Assembly (NCBI RefSeq): GCF_014356525.2
Contig: NC_052515.1
Span: forward strand, 25,284,065 to 25,348,064
Direction: 5' to 3'
Length of the DNA stretch: 64,000 nt
DNA from: Nilaparvata lugens
Lineage: Eukaryota > Arthropoda > Insecta > Hemiptera > Delphacidae
Shown: piece after piece, positions 1 to 10,740 of the stretch
Layout of the letters: the number at the start of each line of letters is the position of its first letter
Position numbering within the stretch: position 1 is the stretch's first letter
Made by a program: the position numbers and the translations under genes
Notes under the pieces: model-generated
What the model was told of the DNA's origin: nothing
Seen by the model: only the letters and a program-made list of their open reading frames with translations
Database searches by the model: none

Positions 1-165
1 GGTTGGATATGGCTAGAGAGAGAAAACAGCACAATAAAAAACAGAATCAAAAAGGGAGATGGCGCTAGAATAAGACAAACTAGATGAATAGCGGTTTGGA
101 TTCGTTAAAAGGAGGAAAACAGAACGATAAAAGAACAGAATCAAAGAAGGAGGTGAAGCTAAAGG
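1..165 (+). repeat. 90-bp tandem repeat, left block
   Basis: About two degenerate units of a tandem repeat of roughly 90 bp. Each carries an AATCAAA-(G/A)AAGGAGGTG-AAGCT core followed by GACAAA and TAGCGGTTTGGATTCG. The same unit fills 607-1124 and 1837-2040. Short ORFs here, rich in S, F and L on the minus strand, are only translations of the repeat. Confidence 0.85.
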
Positions 166-606
166 TCTCAATTCAGCTTCACCTCTTTCTTTGATTCTGT
201 TCATTTATTGTGCTGTTTTCCCTCACCCAATTCTCGAGAATTGACCCATTTTTACACTTTTCTGATTTCCCTGCTTCTATTTTATATTTTGCCTCATCTC
301 AAGGTGCGTACAGATATACGCGCTGTGAACACGAGCAATTCACTTTTAATCATCTGACTATATCTGTATTTTTACAGAAACGGTAAGATACAGATAATTA
401 TAAAAAGCTTGGCGTCAGCTGATTAAAAGTGAATTGCTCATGTTCGCGGCGCGTAAATCTGTACGCACCCTAAGATGAGACAAAATATAAAATAGAAGCA
501 GGGAAATCAGAAAAGTTTAAACATGGGTCAATTCTCGAGCATTGGGTGAGGGAAAATAGCACAATAAATGAACAGAATCAAAGAAAGAGGTGAAGCTGAA
601 ATGAGA
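166..606. repeat. 441-bp palindrome inside the tandem array
   Basis: A near-perfect inverted repeat. Bases on the two sides pair with a constant coordinate sum of about 772. The outer arms (166-302 and 470-606) are inverted pieces of the 90-bp tandem repeat plus an 'AATTCTCGAG' module. The inner arms (303-356 and about 416-469) are the ends of a TIR element. The unpaired loop is about 357-415. Unit orientation flips to minus at 166-302 and returns to plus after 470. Confidence 0.85.
303..469. mobile_element. TIR element, GGTGCGTACAGA family
   Basis: Begins GGTGCGTACAGAT and ends ATCTGTACGCACC, with inverted ends of about 54 bp. Related TIR elements lie at 8832-8989, 9225-9429 and 11799-12045, so this is a mobile sequence and not only part of the surrounding palindrome. 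It has no coding capacity. The target duplication cannot be read because the flanks are themselves inverted copies. Confidence 0.75.
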
Positions 607-1124
607 CAAAAAATATAAATAGCGGTTTGGATTCGTTGAGAGGAGAGAAAGAATACAATAGAACGGAATCAATAAAGGAGGTGGAGCTAAAATGAGACAA
701 AATATGTACATAGCGGTTTGGATTCGTTGAGAGGTGAGGAACAGTACAATAAAAGAACGAAATCAAAAAAGGAGGTGGAGCTAAAATGAGGCAAAATATA
801 TATATAGCGGGTTAAATTTGTCTAGAAGAGTGGAACAGAATAAAAGGACACAATCAAAAAAGGAGGTGGAGCTAAAATGAGACGAAATAGATACATAGCG
901 GGTTGAATTTGTCTAGAAGAGAAGAACAGAATCAAAGAAGGAGATGAAGCTAAAAGAGACAAAATAGATACATAGAAGGTTGGATTCGTTGAAAGGAAGG
1001 AGCAGTACAATAGAAGAACGAGATCAAAGAAGGAGGTGAAGCTAAAATGAGACAAAATAGATATATAGCGAGTTGAATTTGTCCAGAAGAGAAGATCAGA
1101 ATAGGACAGCAAATAGTAATCATT
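607..1124 (+). repeat. 90-bp tandem repeat, main block
   Basis: At least five further units, with cores near 667, 760, 850, 930 and 1020, giving spacings of about 80-93 bp. Units alternate between a 'TAGCGGTTTGGATTCGTTGA' form and a 'TAGCGGGTTGAATTTGTC' form, which suggests an older dimeric repeat. No protein is credible here. Confidence 0.9.
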
Positions 1125-1209
1125 TACATAACCTCTAGACTGTGTATTCCAAATTAAGGTTTAAACCAGTTTTGGGCGAATGCCTGTTGTTTTTACCTGC
1201 ATTGTATCT

Positions 1210-1836
1210 ATTGCCTATGAATAAACTAGTAGTCCTGTGAACAGTAGACCTCACGTAGTATTCTCATCCACAAGTACCTGATTGAAACTATAGACCCTAT
1301 GGGAATACAGCAATAGACTGGCTTCTCCACACATCTGTGTAATCACTTGTCAGCTGATTTATGATGAATAATTCTATAGTCTGATTTTTACTCTAATATT
1401 GGCGTATGAAGGAGGTTCCCTTTTCCTTTTATATTATCCTTGAAATGCAAAATTTCCAAAAACCTTGTATATACGTCGACGCGCAATTTAAAAAGGAACA
1501 TACCTGTCAAATTTCATGAAATCTATTACCGCGTTTCGCCGTAAATGCGCAACATATAAATATATAAACATTTAAACATTCAAACATTAAGAGAAATGCC
1601 AAACCGTCGACTTGAATCTTAGACCTCACTTCGTTCGGTCAATTATCCTTGAAAAGCAAAATTTTCAAAAAAAGTTGTATATACGTAGACGCACAATTAA
1701 AAAAGGAACATACCTATCAAATTTCATGAAAATCTATTACCGCGCTACGCCGTAAATGCGCAACATTTAAATATTAAGAGAAATGCCAAACCGTCGACTT
1801 GAATCTTAGACCTCACTTCGCTCGGTCAATAAATAA
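1210..1836 (+). repeat. Dispersed repeat E, copy 1, with doubled 3' half
   Basis: Shares its start (ACTAGTAG..CTGTGAACAGTAGACCTC) and most of its right half with 25803-26489. The right half contains GTATATACGTCGACGCG, 'GGAACATACCTGTCAAATTT', and a CACTTCG(T/C)TCGGTCAAT end. In this copy that half is tandemly doubled (about 1433-1650 and 1651-1826). It splits the 90-bp array. Family not identified. Confidence 0.75.
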
Positions 1837-2105
1837 ATAGAAAAGGAGGTGAAGCTAAAATGAGACAAAATAGATATATTGAATTTGTCTAGAAGGGAAG
1901 AACAGAATAAAAGACAGAATCAAAGGAGGTGGTGGAAATAAAATGAAAGAAAATAGATGCATAGCGGGTCGGATTTGTTGAAAGCAGCATAATAAAAGAA
2001 CATGATCAAAGTGAGGGTGGAGCTAAAATGAGACAAAATAGAAAATGGAAGCAGGGAAATTAGAAAAGTGGAAAACTGGGTCAATTCTCGAGCATTGGTT
2101 GAGGG
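1837..2105 (+). repeat. 90-bp tandem repeat, right block
   Basis: Two to three more divergent units, ending in the variant module GCAGGGAAAT...CAATTCTCGAGCATTGG that also occurs at about 497-550 and, inverted, at 220-285. The array ends here. Confidence 0.8.
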
Positions 2106-3348
2106 AACTAAATTGAATTGAGTGCATTTCTAGCACCTCATATTCCATGCCATTAATGGAGTGGAAATGGGAAGCTTTTTAAGTTTCAAACAGCTTTGAT
2201 TGCTGTGATCTCTGTTGAAATGGAGCAATTGTTGCTTGAATTTAAATTTTAATTGAGTGAGAATACAGCTATTCTTTTTGGAAATGACTGTATGGTGTGA
2301 TTGCAATTGGGTTTTTCATGGATTTGAATTTGAATTCAGCGACAATCATTGTATGATGGTATTGGGTTTGGAATTACAGATTAACTCGCTATTTTGACCC
2401 TGTTGCACACTTTATTTATTCATTAAAGAAAATTACTTTAAAGTAATTAATATTCATTAAAGAGTACACTCTTTATATTTTTTAAATAAAAACACAACTA
2501 GTTCCGAACACTCATGCCATTTTCAAGTGTCAGAGCGAATTGTTATAATTTTTCAGTGAGCAAGTAACTGTTTGTTCTCATTTGTGTTTGAAACTGGTTG
2601 TATTTAGGCCTATATAATAAGATATGAGGAAAGTAACAGTAATTTTCTATGATAACTGAACATTCAAGTAGCCTTATTAAAATACTTTAATATCAATCAA
2701 TGAAAAAATATAAAACTTGTACGTGATAAAAAGTTTTATATTGTTTTTATTAATTTGAAGAAAGTAGCCCATTCAAGTGAAGTGATTTTAGTATCAACTT
2801 ATGTTACAAATGAAACTGATGTCTACTTTGGTAGATGAAATACTAAGGTAATCCTTATGCTATTTCTTCTTCTAAATTAAGGCTCATGATACCTTAATAT
2901 AAATAAAGTTAATGATTATTAAACGAAAATCCAAATTAAATGCTGTAAATCACCCCGAAGACTTCTGCTACTGCAAATATTGACAACAGGGTAACCAGCT
3001 AGATGGAAATTCGATGAGCGCTACTATTAAAAAAAAATAATTAATTCATTAGCATTCCGATAATTGCAATATCTCATTGATTTCCATCTGTAAATAAAGT
3101 TAGTTTTCCACGCCCAATTTCTGTACAGTTTTAGTCCAAAATATACTTGAGAACTGTAAATTTTGAATTTAAGTGCATCAGACTTTGAATTTGAATAGAC
3201 TTTCTAGTCTTTTTGTCTTTTTAAATTCTATGGATAACAGACTATGTGCGAATTTCTAATGTACAAAACATGACTTTTTTGAAAAATTGTTTCTGAAAAC
3301 TCTATAGTTTAGTATAAAGATTCGGACTATATATTCTTCAAAATTGTG
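2106..3348. other. AT-rich stretch, nothing recognised
   Basis: AT-rich sequence without long ORFs, recognisable repeat copies, RNA genes or clear hairpins. It could be intergenic or intronic DNA. Confidence 0.5.
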
Positions 3349-3664
3349 TTAAGCCATGTCCACACTGAACAAATGTTCGACAAACATGTTTGTTGAAAAA
3401 TTTTATTATGTTTGACAAACAATGTTTGCCCGTGGCCAGTGTGGACGCATCACCAACCAAAATATTTGTAAGTGGGAAGAACAGGTTTTATGTTTTACAG
3501 CTGTTTCACAGTTGTCAACTCTGAAAATGTTTGGAAAAACAGTATTTTTTGTTTGATAAACAATGATTGTCCAAACTCTTTAAAATGTTTGTCCCTGAGC
3601 TCAACAACATACATGTTTGCCGAACATGTATGTCGAACATTTTTTCAGTGTGGACACGGCTTTA
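3349..3664. mobile_element. TIR element M1, copy 1 (TTA duplication)
   Basis: The element body 3352-3661 (310 bp) begins AGCCATGTCCACACTGAAC and ends with the near-inverted GTGTGGACACGGCT. It is flanked by TTA at 3349-3351 and 3662-3664. A 3-bp TWA duplication is the hallmark of the PIF/Harbinger superfamily; assignment to it is inference. The interior is rich in inverted and direct AACATGTTTG-type words. The short ORF at 3472-3735 is an accident of the repeat. Confidence 0.85.
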
Positions 3665-3772
3665 GAAATAGTAAGATCTCTGCCTGGTTTTTCTTCTACT
3701 ACGTGTTTGTGACATTAAATGGAATAAACAGATAAAATTAAAATAGAGTGGATCAGTGAATTTGCAATTATC

Positions 3773-4071
3773 TTAAGCCGTGTCCACACTGAACAAATGT
3801 TTGTCAAACATGTTTGTTGAAACAGTTTGGGCAAATTTTATTATGTTTGACAAACAATGTTTGCCCGTGGCCAGTGTGGACGCGTCACCAAACAAAATAT
3901 TTGTGAGAACAGGTTCTATGTTTTACAGCTGTCAACACTAAAAATGTTTGGAAAACAGTATGACAAACAATGACTGATCAAACTTTTTGAAATGTTTTTC
4001 CCTGAGCTCCTCATCAAACATGTTCGCCGAACATGTATGTCGAACATTTGTTCAGTATGGACACGGCATTA
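3773..4071. mobile_element. TIR element M1, copy 2 (TTA duplication)
   Basis: The body 3776-4068 (293 bp) is a second copy of the element at 3352-3661, in the same orientation and 114 bp away. TTA flanks it at 3773-3775 and 4069-4071. Ends are AGCCGTGTCCACACTGAAC and its near-complement. Compared with copy 1 it has small internal deletions. Confidence 0.87.
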
Positions 4072-4119
4072 CAGTGTGAATCTTCAGATTAATTTTTGAG
4101 TTTCATAGAAGCTTTCTCG

Positions 4120-5310
4120 TTTCTAGCCGCGCAATATATATTTTCGCGTATAAAATATATTATTGTTCATAGTTCTAGCGAAGAGGATGCGATCAAACAA
4201 AAAGATAGAGAAAAAAAACATACTGAGAGAGAGGGAAAATAGTAAGAGGGAAATAGAATTGGGAAGAAAGAGAGCAGCCTGACAAATGAGAGAGGAAATA
4301 GATTGAGTGTGAGTCACACAGATAAAGCAAGTTCAGTTCAAATCCCTTGGAAGTAAAGGGAGAATCCCTAACTTTTTCAGCTCACTACTTCTCCCCGAAT
4401 ACTTCCTACTTTCTGCTAGTTTATTTTCTCCCCGGACAACCTATCTACTCTCTCACTTACTCATTAGCTTCTTATGTTTATTTCACCATCTCATCTCATT
4501 CGAATTCACCCCTCTCCTTCTCATCCTTTTCTTTGTTCTTATCCCACTCTCTCTCCATTTATACTCATGCTATTCTCCTTTTTCCCCTGCTTTTCCTTAT
4601 TATTCTCTCTTTCTTAATCTCTCTTTGCCTTTAGTTCATTCATATTTGGTTTATTTACCTTACCCTTTTTTGACTTCTTTTACCTTGTTACCTTTATATT
4701 CTTCTTCTTCTTCTTCTTCTTCTTCTTCTCTTCTTCTTCTTCTTCTTCTTCTTCTTCTTCTTCTTCTTCTTCTTTTTTTCTTCTTCTTTTTCTTCTTTCT
4801 CTTCTTCTTCTCCTTTTCATTTCTAGCTCTTTTTTCGTATTCTCCTACGTTCTAGTCTCCCAATTCTCTGTTTCTTTCATATAGGTTCTCTCTCATTCAT
4901 CATATTCTTCTCCTCTTGTTCCCCCTTCTCCCACTTTGTTCTTATCTTGTTTACTTGTTTTCCTGTTTATCTTCTTGTTCCTTTTTCTTACTCCCACCCT
5001 TTTTCTTCCCATCTTTCACTTTTCACTCGGTGGGATAGAGGGAAAGTACTTCCTCTCACCCAATCTCCTTTTCCTATCTCTCGGTCCCCCCTTCTCACAC
5101 TTTGTTCTCAGCCCAGTAACTTGTATTCCTTCTTTCTTCTTGTTTCTCTTTCTCACTCTCACCCTCATTTTACCCATCTTTCACTTTTTACTCGGTGGGA
5201 GAGAGGGAAAGCATCTTCTCTCATCCAATCTCCTTCTTCTACAATTCGCTTGCTTTCTCTTCTAAATAATTGTCCCCTCATCTCATTCCACCCCCTACAC
5301 GCAGACGAAT
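4120..5310. repeat. Pyrimidine-rich low-complexity tract with (TTC)n
   Basis: The plus strand is strongly biased to C and T from about 4340. A (TTC)n microsatellite lies at about 4700-4780. An imperfect tandem duplication of about 165 bp lies at 4933-5097 and 5098-5250, both with a CACTCGGTGGGA-like word. S/F/L-rich ORFs here follow from the composition and should not be annotated as genes. Confidence 0.85.
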
Positions 5311-5400
5311 AGTTTTGTTGGGGTATTCCAGTAAACGGCTCTGTATTACAATGTAATCTGTATTTTGTATGAAATAAAGAATATTTGAATTTGAATCTGC
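5310..5400 (+). repeat. LINE-like 3' end
   Basis: Ends TGTATGAAATAAAGAATATTTGAATTTGAAT, a polyadenylation-like AATAAA followed by a short repeated tail. That is the usual form of 5'-truncated non-LTR elements in this window. No coding part is attached. Confidence 0.4.
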
Positions 5401-5982
5401 TTCAGTCTACTCCCTTCCTCTTATTAGTTATCAATCTACATTCTCCACCACTCCTCTCCTCTTCTCTTGCACCGTGCTTCCTGTTCTTGCTTTTTTTCTC
5501 TTAGTTGCTTTGCCTTCTCTATTTTTTCTTATCCTCTTATCCCACTTATCATCTCTATCCTTTCCACTTCCTTATCCACCCCCTCCTTTAACTGTAAACC
5601 ATCTCAATTCTCCCCTATCCTCTTCTTTATTCTTCTCCTCTCTCCTCTCACATTACTCCTCTAACCTATTTCTTCTTCCCCTTCCCTTACTCTTCCTTCT
5701 CCCTCTTTCACCTTCATCCACTCCTCAGTTCTCTCCTTCTCACTCCCCCCTACAGCTCTCCCCCTACTTAAATCATTTCCTTTCTCCCTTACCTTTACTT
5801 CTCTCTACTTCTATCTCACTTATTTTCCATTATTTTCCTCCTTCTACTTGTCTTTCTTTCTTCTTCTTCGTATTATATTCTTGTCTTTTCCCCTGTAAAT
5901 ATCCTCATTGTAATATTATTATGAAAATATCTCAATGGAAATATTCTAATAGAAATATTCTTCACAATCACTTTTTGTGTAG
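5401..5982. repeat. Second pyrimidine-rich tract
   Basis: C/T-rich on the plus strand up to about 5890, then AT-rich. The 170-codon ORF at 5474-5986 is almost entirely L, S, P and F, and is low-complexity read-through. Confidence 0.75.
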
Positions 5983-6545
5983 TTGAGAAGTTGATATTGT
6001 GGTAATTATTCATATTGAATGAAAAAGACTAAGAAATTGTCAAAAACCACAGATTTATTGATACTTGGAAAGACCGGTTTCGGTTATTACACCATTGTCA
6101 ATCTCTGATAAACTAAAACTAAATACAAGAGCAGCAGAATTTATACTAGTAGACGAATACTGCTATTGGTCAATGGCATGAACGCCTGCCATTGGCCCAG
6201 CTAGACTGGGCCCCACTATTTTTATTTATATAAAATTTAATTGGTATATTTCTTTCACACTTGTTTTCTTGGTTCTTATTTTGTACTGGATGGCGATTCT
6301 GTTGCTTAAGCCGCCATTTTGTCACACCGTTGAGTGGGAGGAGACTGTCTAGCTGTGCCAATGGCAGACGCTCATGACCTTGACCAATAGCAGTACTCGC
6401 CTACTAGTATAAATTCTGCTGCTCTTGTATTTAGTTTTAGTTTATCGTAGATTGACAATGGTGTAATAACAGAAACCGGTCTTTCTAAGTATCAATAAAT
6501 CTGTGGTTTTTGACAATTCTTAGTCTTTTTCATTCAATTCTTCAC
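5983..6545. mobile_element. Foldback element FB1, copy 1
   Basis: Long inverted repeat with arms of about 180 bp (6015-6199 and 6354-6538; coordinate sum about 12,553) around a loop of about 155 bp. The arms contain ACCACAGATTTATTGATACTT and GAAAGACCGGTTTCGG with their complements. A second, more compact copy is at 50068-50490, and related arms occur at 14264-14480 and 52233-52620. No transposase ORF is present, so it is non-autonomous. The minus-strand ORF at 6170-6361 is a by-product. Confidence 0.85.
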
Positions 6546-6794
6546 AATGCTACGATAAAGAATCATGAGTGATGTTATGACCAATTCTCTTTTATTATGT
6601 AATTAATTTTTCCATTGATAATGCAAGCAAATAATAACAAAAATGTTAATAGTTTATTCATTGTTACAAGCACTTTAGAATGATTAGGAAAAACCTGGAG
6701 AATTCCATTATTATTAACTATTTTTATTTATAAAATTTAATTTGTTTATCTCTTCTTACTTGACTAGAATTGAAGCAGAATAAGTTAACCGCAA

Positions 6795-6798
<4 letters not shown>
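6546..6798. other. AT-rich spacer, nothing recognised
   Basis: Short AT-rich interval between a foldback element and a LINE fragment. Confidence 0.4.

Positions 6799-6834
<36 letters not shown>
6799..6834. repeat. (AAT)n microsatellite
   Basis: About twelve AAT units. On the minus strand it lies just beyond the 3' end of the LINE at 6837-7660 and is probably its tail. Confidence 0.9.
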
Positions 6835-6836
<2 letters not shown>

Positions 6837-7660
6837 TTTCATTCTCAACAAAAGTATAACAAAAACAATTTAATACAGTTGAAAAACGTCACAGATAAAT
6901 AACATAATAACATAAAATATCAATCTTAAAATAAAACTCTAATAACATTTACCGTAACAATTCATTAAATTTGCAAAATTTAGATAATAATTTTTTCACT
7001 CTAACAAGAATTCGTCAACCTCATAGAAAGCCTTCTCACTGAGAAAAGAATATAGTTTTGTTTTGAATTGGTTTTCTTCAACAATACTTCTCAAATCAGC
7101 CGGAAGTTTCGCAAAAAACTTTTGTCCCCTATAAATAGGTGTTTTCTCAAATACACTCAGCCTATGTCTCTCAACTGAAATGTTATTCCTTCCTCTAGTG
7201 TTATAGCCATGAATATCTGAGTTAACTTGGAATGAATTCAACCTATCCTTCACATGTAATATTGATTTGAAAATGTACAATGATGGAACAGTTAAAATAC
7301 TTAGGCTACCGAAGGACTCCCGACATGTCTGTGGAAATTTGAGCCCCTCCAGGTATCTTATTGCGGACTTTTGCAAAACAAAAATTCTTTGAATGTTTTG
7401 CTTCGAGGTACTCCCCCATAATTCAATGCCATAAGCAATGTGGGATTCAATCAGTGCATAGTAGATACTTTTTGCTGTTGTTTTAGGCACCCGTTTAACA
7501 ATATTTCTAAATGCAGAAAGTGACCTACTCAATTTCAATGATATCTTGTTCACATGATCCCCCCAATTAAGCTTGGAATCCATCGACAAACCTAACATGT
7601 TCTATGTCAACCTTCAAGTCACTGCCAACACACAAGGAATGTGATTTTTGTTGGCAGTGT
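6837..7660 (-). pseudogene. LINE reverse transcriptase C-terminal fragment
   Basis: The open part (6996-7598, 200 codons, minus strand) matches the thumb and C-terminal region of Jockey/CR1-type non-LTR reverse transcriptases. Visible landmarks are LGLSMDSKLNWGDHV, then AYGIELWGS, then FVLQKSAIRYLEGL, and a basic C-terminal tail. The sequence upstream (7599-7660) continues the RT only after a frameshift. The catalytic palm and the endonuclease are missing, so this is a 5'-truncated dead copy. The 3' UTR (6837-6995) runs into the (AAT)n tail. Clade assignment is tentative. Confidence 0.85.
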
Positions 7661-7801
7661 CAAATATTACAGTGATAATATTATTGTTATGCAAGTTACA
7701 ATCAATGTCTATTTGTAGGTTATTGTATATTGCATACTATAGTGATTGTATTGTGCAAGTATTTGTATGTGATGTTTGGCAATAAATTCAATTCAATTCA
7801 A
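7661..7801 (+). repeat. LINE 3' end with (TTCAA)n tail
   Basis: Opposite orientation to the LINE fragment beside it. It ends GTTTGGCAATAAATTCAATTCAATTC, an AATAAA-like signal followed by a pentanucleotide tail. The same tail type occurs at 49395-49450 and inside 21420-21500. Confidence 0.6.
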
Positions 7802-8831
7802 TATGGAGAGTCTGAAATAAGGTCAGGTTCCCACTTTTCGAATTCTACAATCTAGTACTGTAGAACGAGAATGAACTATTCCAATTTAATATAGAAAGAT
7901 GAAGAATCTAGAATGAGGTCATGTCTTTCAAATCACACAATTTAGTAGAAAATTGTGCTTCCACGGTACGGGAAAATCTTTCCACAGGTGTTGGAAAACT
8001 GCGCAAAATGGAAGGTCAGCGCAAGAAAATCATGAAAAGTGGTTTCTGCTCTCTTAATTATTGGATGAGAAGTTATTACCGCAAAATAGCACCTGAGAGA
8101 TTGCAATTACATCACCGTTAAGTTGGTAGAATGAAGTTCCATTTACGTGCTACATCTAGTTAATTTTTCTCGCGTCAATTGACATCACTGAAAGGAAGCT
8201 GTGCATCATGAAAAGGCGACATCATGCATCATGAAAAGGCGACATCATGAATAACGAAACATGTTCTAACGAGGTGGAGAAGTATGCTCAATTACTCCAC
8301 TGAAAATGCGGCAGCCCGTTTAACTAGGTAGAGACGTCTTCCCTGTATAAAAGAGCTCTCTTTTACTCATGAAACGTTTCTGATTGTAAAGAGTTTCACC
8401 TCATTTGATAACAGGACATGGATTCTCCCTGAGGGCTTCATTTTGCGATGTGATTTTTCCTGGAATGATTTGACACCATTTCAACAATCTAACAAAGGTT
8501 GTGCTAAATGATGTGGAAAAAGATGACATATGTGTGAGACACAGTTATTCAGCATTTGAATACGAGTAAAATATTGATATTGTGTAGGATATTCATCTCA
8601 AACTGTTACCTTGATTAAATTGGGAGCTTTGAAATTGTTCATTGGGAATTCTCACTTTCAGAAGTGAGTTCTCACTTGAATTGGCCACCTTCAAGTGTGT
8701 TGAGCATGTGTGTACACACATGTCGTCATACTTTCATTGTTGTGTCATCACAGCGAAAGGATTCGAACAAAATTTGTTTAGGTTGGGTAGCTTTGATTTT
8801 TATGGTTCATTCTCCCTTCGCTGCTCTATTT
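7802..8831. other. Mostly unique stretch, nothing recognised
   Basis: No gene seen. A short tandem duplication of CATCATGAAAAGGCGACAT lies near 8206-8248. Small ORFs (7921-8121, 8642-8833) show no domain I recognise and no codon bias worth annotating. Confidence 0.5.
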
Positions 8832-8989
8832 AGCTGTGTACAGACTTAAGCGCCACAAAAACTTTTATCAGCTTATTTTTTATCAGCTGATTAGACGCTG
8901 TAGCTTGATGTTTCTGTACAAATACAGATATAATCAGCTGATCAAAAGTGAAATGCGCGTGTTCGTGGCGCTCTAGTCTGTACGCAGCT
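8832..8989. mobile_element. TIR element, AGCTGCGTACAGA family
   Basis: 158 bp, beginning AGCTGTGTACAGACTTAAGC and ending with the near-complement GTCTGTACGCAGCT. It shares internal words (GATCAAAAGTGAA, GTTCGTGGCGC) with 303-469. The target duplication is not clear. Confidence 0.75.
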
Positions 8990-9221
8990 ATAGAGTTAAG
9001 GTTATTTTTGTATCATTATAACTTGTAATTTCGAGTGGTTATTTATTGTTAATGGTTGTTTATTTTATGCTAGAATCTGCAGTCTAACAGCTGTTTTTTA
9101 CTTTCCTTGCTCTATTACCATAGGCAAGGAAAGTATTGATTTCCGAAAAAAATAAGGTACCCAATTTCTAAATTTCTAACGTTTCAAGGTCCCCTGAGTT
9201 CAAAAAAGTGGTTTTTGGGTA

Positions 9222-9432
9222 TTAAGCTGCGTACACATATTCGCGCTTCCAACCCGCACCGAGCACGCTCCTCCCTCGTACCGCCCTCGTACCGCCCTCG
9301 TACTACCATCGAACCACAGTCGCTCCGCCCATGCACCCATCATGAACGTTACGGAAGATGTTAGATCTTCTCGCGTTCTCCGGTCGAACCACTGTTGCTC
9401 CCCGGTCGAGCGGAAGTCTGTACGCACCTTTA
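9222..9432. mobile_element. TIR element nested in repeat R (TTA duplication)
   Basis: The body 9225-9429 (205 bp) begins AGCTGCGTACACAT and ends TCTGTACGCACCT, with TTA on both sides. The intact repeat R at 36763 reads straight from GTTTTTGGGTATT into the TG tract, which confirms the insertion. The interior is GC-rich, with direct CTCGTACCGCC repeats. It is closely related to 11799-12045. PIF/Harbinger-like by its duplication. Confidence 0.85.
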
Positions 9433-9435
9433 GTT

Positions 9436-9436
<1 letters not shown>

Positions 9437-9492
<56 letters not shown>

Positions 9493-9520
9493 TGTGTGTG
9501 TGTTGTGTGTGTGTGTGTTG
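9437..9520. repeat. (TG)n microsatellite
   Basis: An internal component of repeat R; copy C has the same tract at about 36897-36950. Confidence 0.95.
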
Positions 9521-10054
9521 TATGTTCATACCTAAAATAGTCATTCATAAGCTTCATCAACTGCCACAAGTCCCATATCTGTAAAAATTTCAGGAGCTTC
9601 GCCCCATCTATGCAAAGTACGATTTTAGATTTCCAATTACCAGGTCTCAGATATAATTTAAACGAAACATTTCGAATGGAAAAAAATTGAGCTTGGAAAT
9701 CTCTTCAATTAATGTCCAGTAACATTTCACCTAAAATTGAAAATAAGCTCAAAATTTGAGAAAATGTAATTATTTAATTGAAAACTTTTGGCAACTTTTG
9801 ATTCTATCAAATCATTCACTATGGAGAGATAGCAGATCTCGAGTGTATCCAGCGTTACACAGTCACCAGCTAAACAGTCACCAGCTGGCTCAGATCTTTA
9901 ACTTGAGATGCGCGTTTACACTAGCGTCAGGTGATTAATTTTCATAACGGCAAGGAAAGTTGTGTGAGTGCGCCACACCAGATTTTTATTCGAAGCCTTT
10001 CTCTGATGACACAACATGCATGACGAGTTTGTGTGTACACACACTTGACCTGTA

Positions 10055-10560
10055 GTTAGTGGCCACCCTTAAGTGAACCAAAATTGTTGTATAATATCGA
10101 TCTCCATATGAGAACATATCATTTTATATTTTATTCTATTGCTTTACAAATTATATAAACATTTATGTTATTTTTGTAAAGATAGGAGAGAATTTTCATA
10201 CTCTAGTGAACCAAAATTGATACATATCGTACTTCATATGAAAAAATACAAATGAGCATAAGAGTAAAAAACATCAACGATGATATTACAATAAACGATG
10301 ATGTGAATTTGTTACATTGATATTATGATGTTACGATATTACGATGATGTGAGTTTGTTACATTAATTGAATGGGAAACTTTGACGTTGTTTATTAGGAA
10401 TTCTCACAGTTTTATTCGGATATCACTCAAGTGAACCAGATATTGTTGTACAATATAACTCCATATAATAATAATAATCTCCATATAAGAGCATATTATA
10501 TAACAATACAAATCATGAAAACATTTATGTTATTATTGTAAAGATTGCCAAATGATTGAA
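10055..10560. repeat. Diverged local direct repeats
   Basis: Three related AT-rich segments, each with AGTGAACCA(A/G)A followed by CATAT(G/A)A(G/A)A and a TTTATGTTATT.TTGTAAAGAT word, at about 10073, 10204 and 10430. Looks like an old local duplication; no coding content. Confidence 0.5.
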
Positions 10561-10740
10561 CTGAATTTATTTATTTATTTATACAATCTGACAATTTCCA
10601 CTGAGTCTAACAGGACCCATAGTGGTTCAAAACAAAATAGCACTGTACATGAATAAACTATAAGTATTAATGTAAAACTAAAAGTATAATAGATGAGCAC
10701 AGTAAAAATTAATATAGATTACTTCAAAAACAAGATAGAA
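10561..10740 (-). repeat. LINE-like 3' end (minus)
   Basis: On the minus strand this reads toward a (TAAA)n-type tail at 10567-10583. The arrangement resembles other LINE tails here, but no ORF is attached. Confidence 0.35.

Larger units (their letters stand above)
9099..9987 (+). mobile_element. ~0.85-kb dispersed repeat R, copy A
   Basis: Starts with a hairpin (CTTTCCTTGC...GCAAGGAAAG around CTATTACCATAG) and ends AGTTGTGTGAGTGCGCCACACC. Between these lie a (TG)n tract, a conserved block (TCAGGAGCTTCGCCCC) and a 3' block (CTAGCGTCAGGTGATTAATT). Copies: 24501-25155 (minus), 36763-37597 (plus), 58027-58627 (minus, truncated). This copy carries a nested TIR element at 9225-9429. No ORF; superfamily not assigned. 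Confidence 0.85.

Noticed and set aside
1..1124. CRISPR array
   Set aside because: Units are about 90 bp, degenerate over their whole length and without constant-repeat/unique-spacer structure; the DNA is eukaryotic.
5474..5986. 170-codon ORF in pyrimidine-rich DNA
   Set aside because: Composition is almost only L, S, P and F, without domains; low-complexity read-through. The same applies to 4936-5312, 27298-27648 and 32770-33605.
9200..9584. ORFs with TH or VC dipeptide runs
   Set aside because: Translations of the (TG)n tract; likewise 57545-57880.
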